A DNA stretch of 64,000 bases from contig NC_052110.1 of NCBI RefSeq assembly GCF_012273895.1, positions 1,736,001 through 1,800,000 of the forward strand, written 5' to 3'. Numbering within the stretch: position 1 is the first letter of the stretch; every line of letters begins with the position of its first letter. Shown piece after piece: positions 1-10,835 of this stretch. The DNA is from Zerene cesonia. Taxonomy: Eukaryota > Arthropoda > Insecta > Lepidoptera > Pieridae. The notes under the pieces are model-generated. The model saw only the letters and a list, made by a program, of their open reading frames with translations, was not told the DNA's origin and ran no database searches. A program made the translations under genes and the position numbers.

Positions 1-537
1 GTATGTATATTTCTGTCTCATTCTTAGCCGGCTTAATTCTACACATTTTTGTATTTGTGTCTCTTACCTGTCGTTTTTTCCGTTGCATCAGGTTTGAAAT
101 CACAACGATTCTAAAGAAGTTTCACTTCAAAAATATTTATTCAAAACACTTGTATTGTAAAATTCTCATACACAAAATAAATTGTTAAAGATGCACCGTA
201 ACCTATCTTAACTATTATTTTCATTATTCTAAAGTGGAATAACGTATGACATAAATCATGTAAATATATCATGTTAAATTGGAAACTACGTACGGTACTC
301 AGACCCTAATCAAACTGGTGTAAAATCTGAAAAATTCATGAGAATACTGATGGTGAATATGCCATTGACACCGCGACACACAGTCGTGTAAAATGAAGAA
401 CATAAAATGGAAATATCTTCACACACGGGTAACTTCTTTAAATATTTTTAAATAAAATAATAGTATTTGTTCTAAGTTGTTCAAATACATACTCACGTGG
501 TCTTTTCGAAGTGATACTTTTTCGCTCTGGATACGTA

Positions 538-869
538 NNNNNNNNNNNNNNNNNNNNNNNNNNNNNNNNNNNNNNNNNNNNNNNNNNNNNNNNNNNNNNN
601 NNNNNNNNNNNNNNNNNNNNNNNNNNNNNNNNNNNNNNNNNNNNNNNNNNNNNNNNNNNNNNNNNNNNNNNNNNNNNNNNNNNNNNNNNNNNNNNNNNNN
701 NNNNNNNNNNNNNNNNNNNNNNNNNNNNNNNNNNNNNNNNNNNNNNNNNNNNNNNNNNNNNNNNNNNNNNNNNNNNNNNNNNNNNNNNNNNNNNNNNNNN
801 NNNNNNNNNNNNNNNNNNNNNNNNNNNNNNNNNNNNNNNNNNNNNNNNNNNNNNNNNNNNNNNNNNNNN
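538..869. other. Assembly gap, 332 N
   Basis: This run of N has an irregular length, unlike the 1000-N runs elsewhere, so it may be an estimated gap size. The flanks do not duplicate each other. Confidence 0.99.
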
Positions 870-1062
870 TGCTTTTCTATGCAAATTGCTACGACTACAA
901 TGCCAGTAAGGCGCTTGATTTTTTTCTTTATCACCACAAAACACACATCGTTTCACAAATTATTTATAAAAACGTGAACGTTCGGTTCTCTGTCGGTTTT
1001 TATACATGCATGACTAAATTCCTCCGATGCTGATATTGCTGAACCGATCGTACATGATAAAA

Positions 1063-1135
1063 CTATGTCAGGACGTTTCAAAAGTGTTTCTATATGAAGT
1101 CCAAATGAATAAATAAATGTTTGAGTTTGAGTTTG
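1063..1135 (-). repeat. Fragment of lepidopteran dispersed repeat
   Basis: Read on the minus strand this gives a tail rich in CAAACTCAAA, then ATTTATTTATTCA, then a block like AGAAACACTTTTGAAACGTC. The same order appears on the plus strand at 35575-35650 and 38181-38340. It is a common lepidopteran interspersed sequence, probably the 3' end of a retroelement. The parent family is not identified. Confidence 0.5.
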
Positions 1136-2032
1136 ATGTTTTACAAGCGTGTAGGTTGCGAAGCGCTTCCCGTAGCACCATTAAAACACGCAGGATCAGT
1201 TGAATCTTGCCATTCGCCGGGATTTTATAACTTGAATACATAATTTATGACCGGAGCCAGCGCGCTGAGGACGGAACTAGTGCCTTCATAACCCTTACGG
1301 TGCTATCCGGGAATAAAAGATGGCGCTGCTCGACTGAGTTATTTGAATTAGGGCTTAACTTTATTCCGCTGGTAGTCTTTGCTGGCTGCATTCTTATGTA
1401 AATCTTTTGGCATACGTTAATAATTTTGTGTCTAATAGTGGTAGTTCTACGGTATTGCTGGAAATAAAATGATTTTCTTAAATTTTTAACTGGTTTACTT
1501 CGTATTTTTCAGGGCTAAGAGGTCTAGTTGCAATTTGGGTGTTAATATGCTTGAATATTTTATTTGTTTATTTCGTTTTTGAACAGAATACTTATTAGAA
1601 AAGTGAAATTTTTCATTTTATTTCATATACATGTGGGGGGAAAATGTTGCTGTGTATATAAAAATACCCTCTTTACATAAACATCGGAACAGTGATACGA
1701 TTTTTTATTGTCACTCAAAAATACATTAAAAACGCAATTTACATGACATACACGAAAACAAATTAAGTCATCGCTCGCAAATTGTGAATAATGCGACACC
1801 GTGACAAGCCAAGCGAAAATGTATGAAACAATATGAATTATTCATACTCAGCTTTTCAATAGCTGCGGAACCAGTTTAGGAAGACCCGTGGAAAAGTATG
1901 TTCTTCTTTCAATCAACTCATTTAAGCTTTGAGCTGAAATTATAGTCAATTTGATGCCTCTCATGTATTATAAAAGGTATTTTTTTTATTATGAATATAG
2001 CTTTATACAATTAAATGGATAAAATCCACCTG

Positions 2033-2073
2033 GAACCGCTTTTGAAATATGAGGGATATTTCAAAAGTGGTTC
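2033..2073. repeat. Near-perfect hairpin, 18-bp arms
   Basis: The arm gaaccgcttttgaaatat (2033-2050), a 5-base loop (gaggg) and the arm atatttcaaaagtggttc (2056-2073) pair with one mismatch. The pairing does not extend outward, so it is too short for a typical miRNA precursor. It may be the relic of a small transposon. Confidence 0.6.
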
Positions 2074-2697
2074 ATAATAAAAACATGTCATTTTTTTTCT
2101 TTAATATTCCGTCATTGGGTTTTTTTAACGTTCTTAAGTGTTCATAACTGCTCACACGCACGCATTTTTCACGGTAGCTTTAAATCCACGGGGATTATCT
2201 CGCTTGGTTCCAAAATACCTTTTCGTCAACTAATCACATTTCTGCCTTCCGTGAAAGTATATTTTTAGTTTCATTCAATCTTAATTTAGCTTGCCAAACA
2301 AGCTAGCAAACTTATTTTGTTTATTGTCTTTTAACGTACTTATTTTGAATATCTGGTAAGTATAAAGAACAGAAATGTTGTGTACATAGAAATATTTGAA
2401 AAGTCCTAATCGAACTATTTCTATTTCTTACTTATTCAAATATTAAAAAATACATTTAATAATAATTATTTATGTATTTTGAACACAGTCTTGCCCCGCA
2501 GGAATTCAATTAATAGTAGTTAATTCAGACCATCTTTAAAACTTTTTTATCCATAGTGATAGTGGTTTATTTAACTTGCTTTCTATACAAGTAAAAGTAA
2601 AGTATTATTTTCAATTACATAAAAGGGAAAACGATATACGCCATCGATATTTTTATATTTTGTGATGTTATTAGATAATTTTCGGATTTATTATATA

Positions 2698-2893
2698 CTA
2701 GCTGCGCTCCGCGGTTTCACCCGCGTAAGGCCGTATCCCGTAGGAATATCGGGATAAAAAGTTGCGTATATGTTATTCCAGTTGTCCAGCTGTCTCCGTA
2801 CAAAATTTCATTGCAATCGGTTCAGTGGTTTTTGCGTGAAAGAGCAAGAAACACACAATCATCCTTACAAACTTACGCATTTATAATATTAGT
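2698..2893 (+). mobile_element. Lepidopteran interspersed element (CTAGCT...TAATATTAGTAG type)
   Basis: A roughly 195-bp element begins with CTAGCTGCG and CCGCGGTTTCACCCGCG, passes through TTCATTGCAATCGGTTCAG and ends near TTATAATATTAGTAG. At least five other recognisable copies lie in this window (18830, 19385, 25825, 31181, 34130). Such elements are abundant in Lepidoptera and lack coding capacity. Whether they are Helitron-like or SINE-like cannot be settled here. Confidence 0.7.
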
Positions 2894-3228
2894 AGCTATA
2901 TATATGATACAATATCTTACGCACACTTCCACTGTACCATATTCGATGGCACAGGTCAACGTATACTGGCCGATATTTTGTATTACAGTAATGGATACAT
3001 CAATCTCATTGAGATTACTCGCGTGACATTTTTGAATCAGTGAGGAATTTGGGGATGAAATAAAACTCCTTTACGTTCGCGTTAAAAATATGCGTTATCT
3101 TAAATGTATATGTCTGCATGGCTGCATCTAGTATTATTTAAGATAATAAAGTAGTAAGTAGAAAAGTAAGTAGATGTGGCTCAATTTCTTTCAATATTTT
3201 GTTATTTTATGTACGTATAAGTCGAGAT

Positions 3229-3438
3229 TGACCGCCTCCTTGGTACAGTGGTTAACGCGTGAGCGTAGAACCGAGGGGTCCTCGGTTCAATTCCCGGTGG
3301 GGACGCACAAAAAAAAATGTCTCGGTCTGGCAGGACACAGAAGGCTGATCACCTACTTGTCCGTAAAGAAAATCGATCAGTGAAACAGATGTACATCATC
3401 TGCCCCATACCCCACTAGGGGACACGGGACTTCACACT
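3229..3438 (+). mobile_element. tRNA-derived SINE, full length with target-site duplication
   Basis: The head is tRNA-like, with a box A-like segment (TGGTACAGTGGTTAACGCG) and a box B-like GGTTCAATTCC, followed by an A-rich stretch and a conserved body ending in GGGACTTCAC. It is bracketed by a perfect 13-bp target-site duplication, TATAAGTCGAGAT, at 3216-3228 and 3439-3451. This is direct evidence of retroposition. Sister copies are at 10341-10545 and 21189-21393. Confidence 0.9.
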
Positions 3439-3451
3439 TATAAGTCGAGAT

Positions 3452-6400
3452 ATCTCTGCTAAGCCTAAATTTAATCCAAAATGGCTGTATGATTTAGACG
3501 TGAGAAAAGCAGACAAACAGAGTTAAAAGCCTTAATAATATGGGTAAGGATTAATGAGGAATTAATGTAACATACTTCGTACATCACATCGTATTTCACA
3601 TAGATCGCATATCTGCTTAACATCAGATAGGATAGCGGTCAAACGCGTGCCTATTAATCATAAAAAAATCTTACAACTATATAATAGTATCAAACAGAAA
3701 ACATGACGTAACGGATGTTCGATATTTCCAATTACAAACCCTCTAACGTAATAAACAATAAAATTTTCAAAGAACAATAACTCGGATTGTATAAACAAAT
3801 AAAATTCCGTAAGTCGCCATTAAAATATTTTATATCTTATGAATATAATCCTCGTTTTATGGCTATCTTAAATTTGAACAATTTTAAGGGCAATAATAAA
3901 GAAGGTATAAAATCGTAAGGAGCCCTTAAAGGATTATCTTTGTCAGCTACGCATTTTTTTATTTTCGGGAGGGTAATTGCAATATGTATTTATGTTGCGC
4001 TTTAATCTAAAAATTACATAAAAATTCCGTTTTCCCCTTTAGAAGTTATGTTTCCTGTATTCAAACATCATAATGGGTTATTGTGCAAGTAAAAAAATAA
4101 TTGTTTGGCAGATAAATTGTTTATGTTTGCTTCAAAATTTCGCTGGAGCTTTATTTCAGTACATATGCTGCCAATGTGCATATTTTGGGTGTAGTTTGGA
4201 ATATTCACTAATTAGGCGTTGATAAAAACTGTTGTACAATCTGTTTATACTAAAATACTCATATAAAAATACTCTATAAGTACCCATAAATTAGCCACAT
4301 AAATTTGGTCTAGTAAAAACTGAGAATAATTCATAACAGAATCGATTATAACTGTAGCCTATTTACTTCAAATAAACATTGTAAATAAATACTTCAAATA
4401 GTTATACAATTTATCTTTACGATTGGAAAGTAAATATGGCATTAAATACATGTATTAATGTATAAAAAGATACTCACGATTAATGACAAATTGTTGTTAG
4501 TTACACTTAGTTTAACTTAGCCCAAGTAGTAAGTCAAGTGTTGTTTAAGTTAAACGCATAACACAATATCCAGAATAGCTATCAAATTTTCAAATTATAG
4601 TGACGAGATGAAATTTGAAGCATCAATCACCACGTGTCCCTAGAGTCCAGACTTCCGAGTTGGCAACTTAAATTGAGTACGGTTTATTGTTTGGCTGAAA
4701 CAAATCGAAACTTGGTAGAAATTGAAAATTTACAGCCGCTTCTGTACCTAAAGAATATTATTATTTACAGTGGATTTTGTTAATTTTCATGTTAAATCTA
4801 AAATTAACTTCAAAAACTGTAGGTTGGTCGATCAGTAGGTACTGTAGGTCCTTTGCTTCGAGAGATCCAAGTATTCAAAGCATTTATAGGAATTTGGTTT
4901 CTAGAATACAAGACAAGTATAATAGAGCAATAATATAGTATAAGTATATTAAAGGAAAAATATTTATATTTAATTATATTCATACGACTTCTTGTCGAAC
5001 AAATTCGACGAGGTTATCTTAATTATATTTATGTTTATATTCGATGAAATATCTTATGTTCTATACATGATCTTAAATTATTCCTTAAATTATTTCATCC
5101 ACATAACTAAAATTTTACAACATTCGTACAAAAATACAACAATATTTACCATAAACTACGAGACAAATAGAGCCGGCTAATAAAATGTCGCGACAAACAC
5201 GAATTAATACGAAATTATTCAAAATTAAACTGAGTCCACGTGTGGCCATAAATTGTTATTGAGTTGCCAATAATTCCACTAGACACCTCCACGCTGAATT
5301 CCGCAAGAAGACCTATTGAATTATAGACAACACTTATAATTATTATAGACTACAGTGGAATATTCAAAATTTTATAACGATTGCAAGTATCAGACACATG
5401 TTTTATAAAAGCAGGATTCCAAACTTTAAGTTTATATCATGCTATGGTCATTATCTTTAATTGTACTTAAACAAGTTTTAATTAAAATGCAGGATATGTC
5501 AAAACAGAGGAAGTTTAGAACGAAAACAAGAAAACAATATGGATTAACGAACCGAGATTTCGTCAAACCGCTGGACCGTCTAGTTTCATGACTATCTAAA
5601 AACTATCTAAATGTCAACTAAAAAACGTATATGCAATACCAATAACTTTTCATAATTTTCATCAGTTACCAAATTATAATATTTTTTGAATCATTCAACA
5701 AAATCTTTCGTAATACCACGTCTTATGAATATCATAATATCCAAAATAGAACATGTCTAGATCTAAATAAGTCTACAAAGTTATTAATAAAGAGCTTAAA
5801 GGGAACAGTGATACATCGACAGCAGGACAAACAAATCTTCTTACTAATTTATATTGGCATTTTCTGTTTCCGAATTGAGTAATGGATAAAAAAGTGTATC
5901 TCTTTTTAGATGTATGTTTTTGCGACATATCTGTATGGTATAGTGGTTAATGTATGAGGAAAGATTCTAGGTTCGATCTTGTTGATTTCTGGCTATTATC
6001 TATCTGCCTAAATATTGTATTAACGAAAGAAAAACTTAACGCTTTAATTTAAATACGTCATTTATATCTAATAAATAGAAAATTACAGATTTAAAATTTA
6101 CTTATTTCTTTTTTTAAGGCAAGTGCTTGACCACGATCTCGCCTGTTTTAAGTTTTCCTTAAAGGTACCCCTTCACTCGACGATTAAATGTCCATTATAA
6201 TATGTGTATTAAAAACTCATATATAACATACGAAACAAAGAAAAGAAATAGTATTTTAATTGTGATTTACCACTATAAACAACCAATTTTTATTTAAAAG
6301 TGTTTTATTATTACAATGATATATAATATAACACATCGTTACCACATGCACCGTTTAATTTACCACTTACTTGGTTATGATCTAGATTCTAGAACATCCA

Positions 6401-7019
6401 TACGATGTCCTCTGTCAATACAATCATCATGATTTATAGCGGCCTGTGATTTACAACCCCTTCATTACCCACTGGCGACGAACTGCATTCAACTGTTACA
6501 TAAATCAATTACTTCTCATTAGATTAATGGTTATTCAGATATAACTTCGATGTAAAATGATTAATTTTAAAACAAAATAATATGTGTTATAAGTGTCAAA
6601 ATAGTTGTACTATTTACTTCATCCTGTGTCTCGCAATTTTATTGATGAAAATGTATATTTTATATAACAGATATATTTTTATGAATATTTCATTTAGTTA
6701 CCATAACGAACAACTTAATTTTAAATTGTAGAATGTTATTCGTCTGTTTAAATGTTAGCGTTAATTAACGAAACATAGATAAAATAAAACAATGAATTAC
6801 GTTGCCAACTTAAACCTCATAAACATATTTTTAAGTAATTTAAATATTTTGAAAATCACGCGACGCTGCAATACTTTAATCATATGTAGAAATTAGGGCA
6901 ATTAATATTGAAATAAACATGGTGTTACATCGAATTGCAATATGACAAATAATAATCATAAATTTGTTTGTATCATATTATTAATAACAGAATATCTTCA
7001 ATTATAATTATAACACATT
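3452..7019. other. Intergenic, AT-rich, no gene recognised
   Basis: No coding frame with protein-like composition is seen. A tRNA-like SINE head fragment is present around 5933-5980 (listed separately). The rest is AT-rich and contains no structure I can name. Confidence 0.55.
5933..5980 (+). mobile_element. SINE head fragment
   Basis: The segment has a box A-like GGTATAGTGGTTAATG and a box B-like AGGTTCGATC at tRNA spacing but no tRNA cloverleaf. It is read as a truncated tRNA-derived SINE rather than a functional tRNA gene. Confidence 0.45.
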
Positions 7020-7365
7020 GTATATGTAATAAATAATAGGGGACGTCTTAAATATTAGTTTTAACGTAAAAAAATGTATTGCAATTCTACACAACTGCCT
7101 AATTGATGTAGTCAGTTGATAAGAAATTGCAGCCAGTCATAAATATTATTAACAAAGTGAGGGTAGTTGGGCCGAAAATTGAATAAACAATGTACGAACA
7201 CCAAGGCACAATCCGGATGAATGTGCGCCGTTTTTACCTAAATCAATTTTTTATAGGATTCGATAGCTAAAAAACTTTTGAAAAGTTGTGAAAAGCGACA
7301 TCTGTATCTTAACGGACAATAATTTATCCGACAGAATATACAAACACAAATGATATCCAACATAT
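7020..7365 (+). repeat. Dispersed repeat, plus-oriented arm of an inverted pair
   Basis: This block reappears in reverse complement at about 10548-10835. Shared landmarks in order are GATGTAGTCAG, GCAGCCAGTCA, a 20-base core (TAACAAAGTGAGGGTAGTTG) and GAAAAGCGACATCTGTAT. Similarity continues beyond these landmarks on both sides by eye. This copy carries an internal stretch (about 7190-7240) that is missing from the other. No coding frame spans it, and the family is not recognised. Confidence 0.65.
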
Positions 7366-8110
7366 ATATCATGATATAAGTTAAGATAAACAATATTATA
7401 ATCGTAACGCTATCCATCTATTCACATACGAATCAACTTCAATACGAGAAAACTTCCAGCTTAGCGAATAAAAACATAAAAATACCATACAAATTGATAG
7501 AAATACATATTTATAGAGAATTCACAAAAGAAGCCATCCAATTTGTTAGTATATCGCTTTCAATTGTATCCCTTCTATTCAAACGTTGATATTTACATAA
7601 GTTACCTTATTTGCTAGCTATTTCGTGGAAATAATCTTTTGAAAGCAACGCATGGAATAAGAGCTGACTATCTATGATAATTATGTAAGTTTCGATTTAG
7701 TTTGTTAGTATTTCATAATGTTTTTTGTCTTTTTTTGTTTGTGGTATTGATTTATAAATATTAATATGAACAAAGTTATACCTACAGCACTATTCTTCAA
7801 TTACATACACAATATGTTGAGTTCTAGAAACACAGGCTTTATACACTAGCTGTCAAAGAGATCAAGGTGCACTGCATGAACAGTAACAGTACGTACAGTA
7901 CGTACTTATAACATTCATACTATCACACTTCTCATTTGAATGTTAGTCAATCACTATTAAACCACTAAACGGATTTGAAATTTGATATACAGACAGAGTT
8001 TGAGCTGACTTGGGTGATAGGATACTTTTTATTCCGATTAAATGCTTCCTTGACATAAATCAGTAAATCTGATATCCGGACGGAGTCGGGACGAGCGTCT
8101 AGTAGTACAT

Positions 8111-8441
8111 TTTTTTTTTTTTTTTATGTCATAGCGGGCAGCTGAGCTGGTGGTTCACCTGATGGTAAGCGATCACCACCGCCCATAAACATTCGCAAAG
8201 GTAGCACCTCCGTGAATGCGCTGCCCGCTTTTATGGGGTAAGGGAAAGGAAAGGATTAACGACTGGAAAGAAGGAATCGACTAGGACGGGTGAGGAAAAG
8301 GAAACGGGCCTCCGGCTCCCCCACTCACCGTACGAAACACAGTGGCATGCCACTATTTCACGCCGGTTTTCTGTGGGGGTGTGGTACTTCCCCGGCGCGA
8401 GCTGGCCCAATTCGTGCCGGAGCGTGCTCGACTCCCACAAT
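8111..8441 (-). mobile_element. Non-autonomous retroposon with poly(A) tail (GTGGGAGTCGAGCACGC family)
   Basis: Read on the minus strand it starts GTGGGAGTCGAGCACGC, continues with GAATTGGGCCAGCTCGC, CCACACCCCCACAGAAAAC, GTACGGTGAGTGGGGGAGCC and GGGCGGTGGTGATCGC, and ends GCCCGCTATGACAT followed by a long A tract (T tract at 8111-8125 on the plus strand). Related copies of varying decay are at 14090, 16290, 27737, 34350, 38895 and 45011. Short frames inside it are repeat-encoded and not genes. Confidence 0.8.
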
Positions 8442-10340
8442 AGGAATAACATATATAAACCTTTATATCGAAGAACTACACTTATTTTTATATTAAGTCA
8501 ATTATATATTATTTTTTGACCGTAAATAAACCGTAAATAAATTGACTCCTAGACTAAATCAATGGGACATCTGAAATGGTACACAAATATATTTCCGTTG
8601 TTAAAATACAAATATTTTTGAACGTGAAAGCTTTATAATGTTAATACATGTTAGGCCTTCTTTGCTATTCACTATAATTTGTGTATTTAGTATATTATAT
8701 AATTTGACGGTTCATTGAGGTAAAATTTATATTTTTCAACATTGACTAGGCTTGTCGGTCGAACAATTCATCCATCTTAAACTGAAAAGTGTTATGCTTA
8801 TTTAGAATAATGTAAGAAATATTATAAGTGTTTCATAAATTCTTTACGCCTGTTTATGGAGCATTTATACCTTAGTTGAGGCATATTAAATGATAAAATT
8901 AATTTTAAAATTATCTGTTTATATGACACACATAAATTGAAAATATTATGAGAAAATATAGCTTTATATACATAATCTTATCTAGAATGTGAAGCTTATA
9001 TAGATTAAAAAAATGAATGAAATAGTGGTAATCACATATTACGTCTGTATCCAAAGTAAATAAGACATAAAATGCAACAATCGATTACACTACAAAACCA
9101 GACATTTACATGCACACTTGTTAAACATCCACTCCTTCGCAGTCGGGTAAAAAGGACAGCTACATTATTCCCAGTCACGTCATTATCTCGATCCAAAAGA
9201 GGTCAACGAAAATAATTTTTTCGCGAATTCCTCTCCGCAAGACCTATTCTTAACCCCGTGCTGCCGTGACAAATACACCCCAGAGCCTGTAAATTTCTTT
9301 AAATGCTTCTCATTATTTGCAATGGCCACATAACAGTTTAACCCTTCAAAACAGATGGGTCCGTTTAGACCCCGGGGACCTCTTTGTACACTGATAGCGA
9401 TAATATTGAATTAACAGCTTGTACCGACTTGTATTATGTTATCTGTGAACCAACTATGATGTTGTAAATAATTTTGTGTTTGTCGTAAATTATTGTTAAT
9501 TGAAAATTATTTTTAGCTACGTACGTAATATATGTAAGGAAATATATTATAGTATCATGATAGATCATCAATTCGTCATAATATTTAGTATATAATATGC
9601 ATAATTATTTTATACATGGTTTTAAATTTCCATCATTTGTAAATGGATTTTAATATAGGAATTCAATAAATTGAAGTTAAATTTATTGTGACATAATTAT
9701 TTACCACCACCAGCTTTCAAACAAAATTCTTTTTAAAATAAGAATCATAAAAAACAAAAAAAAATCATTCAAATTGATAACCGATTTAAAAAACAAACGC
9801 GTTGTTGTTGACATGGATTGAAAATTAATATTTATTGCTACACACAGATTGAAACTTTTTCAACATCATATGAAATTACACCTCGTAAACAATCATGCAT
9901 ATTATTAAAAAGAAACACTACATGGTATAAAGCAAAATCACTTTCCGCATCTTCATCATCATCATCATGGGTTTTTTTATAGATAGAGTTATTCTAGAGG
10001 ACTATTTATATGTATAATAACATCTTTCTACTCCGAATTTAACGCACGCGAAGCCGCGGGCAATATCTAGTACAAACATAAGCATATCACATCTATAACT
10101 GGACCACCATCACATCAACTCAAAATCATCAAACGGTATCGCTCCATCACTCCACATTTCATTGTATTAGGTTTTGACAGATATTGCTAAACGTCACATA
10201 AAACGCACGCATAACACCCGCGGGGAACCGAACCGGGGATCATTCCGTTAATTTAATCATACATCCCGTGTAATAAGGCAAGGGTGTTACTGTGATTCGA
10301 TACTTGCAATGTAAACAATGTTAAAAGTGTGTGTCGGATA
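8442..10340. other. Intergenic, no gene recognised
   Basis: AT-rich sequence. A CAT microsatellite lies near 9953-9970, and a remnant of the CCGCGGG end of the interspersed element family lies near 10045-10075. No gene is seen. Confidence 0.55.
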
Positions 10341-10545
10341 GTAAAAAGTCCCGTGTCCCCTAGTGGGGTATGGGGCAGATGATATACACCTGTTTCACTG
10401 ATCGATTTTCTTTATGGACAAGTAGGTGATCAGCCTTCTGTGTCCTGCCAGACCGAGACATTTTTTTTGTGCGTCCCCACCGGGAATCGACCTCAGGACT
10501 TCTCGGTTCTACGCTCACGCCTTAACCATTGCACCAAGGAGGCGA
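10341..10545 (-). mobile_element. tRNA-derived SINE with target-site duplication
   Basis: This is the reverse complement of the element at 3229-3438, with the tRNA-like head at the right end. It is flanked by the perfect 11-bp duplication TGTGTCGGATA at 10330-10340 and 10546-10556. It inserted at the edge of the older inverted repeat that continues to about 10835, so the SINE is younger than that repeat. Confidence 0.9.
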
Positions 10546-10547
10546 TG

Positions 10548-10835
10548 TGTCGGATATCAATTGTGTTTTAATATTCTGTTGGATGTGATAATTGTCAGTT
10601 AAAATACAGATGTCGCTTTTCATAATTTGACAAAACTCGTTTGATTATGGAATCCTATAATTTTGAATCACTTTTATTCCCTATTCGACCCAACTACCCT
10701 CACTTTGTTAATAGGCTTTGTGACTGGCTGCGATTTATTATCAGCTGACTACATCAGTTAAACAGTTAAGTGGAATCGCATATTCTTATACAATCGAACT
10801 AATATTAAACACATTTCCCCTTTTATTTTCTAACA
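10548..10835 (-). repeat. Dispersed repeat, minus-oriented arm of an inverted pair
   Basis: This is the reverse-complement partner of 7020-7365, with the same landmarks in the same order on the minus strand. It lacks an internal stretch of about 50 bases present in the other arm. The arms are diverged, which suggests either two old insertions of one element or an old inverted duplication. Confidence 0.6.

Larger units (their letters stand above)
1..2697. other. Intergenic, no gene recognised
   Basis: AT-rich noncoding sequence interrupted by a 332-base gap. It holds a repeat fragment near 1063-1135 (listed separately), a GC-richer stretch around 1140-1320 that I cannot assign, and a short near-perfect hairpin at 2033-2073. 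No open frame of convincing coding character is present on either strand; the long frames reported here exist only because they run through N. Confidence 0.6.

Noticed and set aside
3236..3300. Possible tRNA genes at the SINE heads (3.2, 10.5, 19.9 and 21.2 kb)
   Set aside because: They have promoter-like boxes but no full cloverleaf or anticodon arm, and are followed by SINE bodies with target-site duplications.
8231..8496. Short frames with PGKYHTPTENRRE or its antisense
   Set aside because: They lie inside copies of the poly(A) retroposon family and recur at 16227 and 45005-45245 for the same reason.
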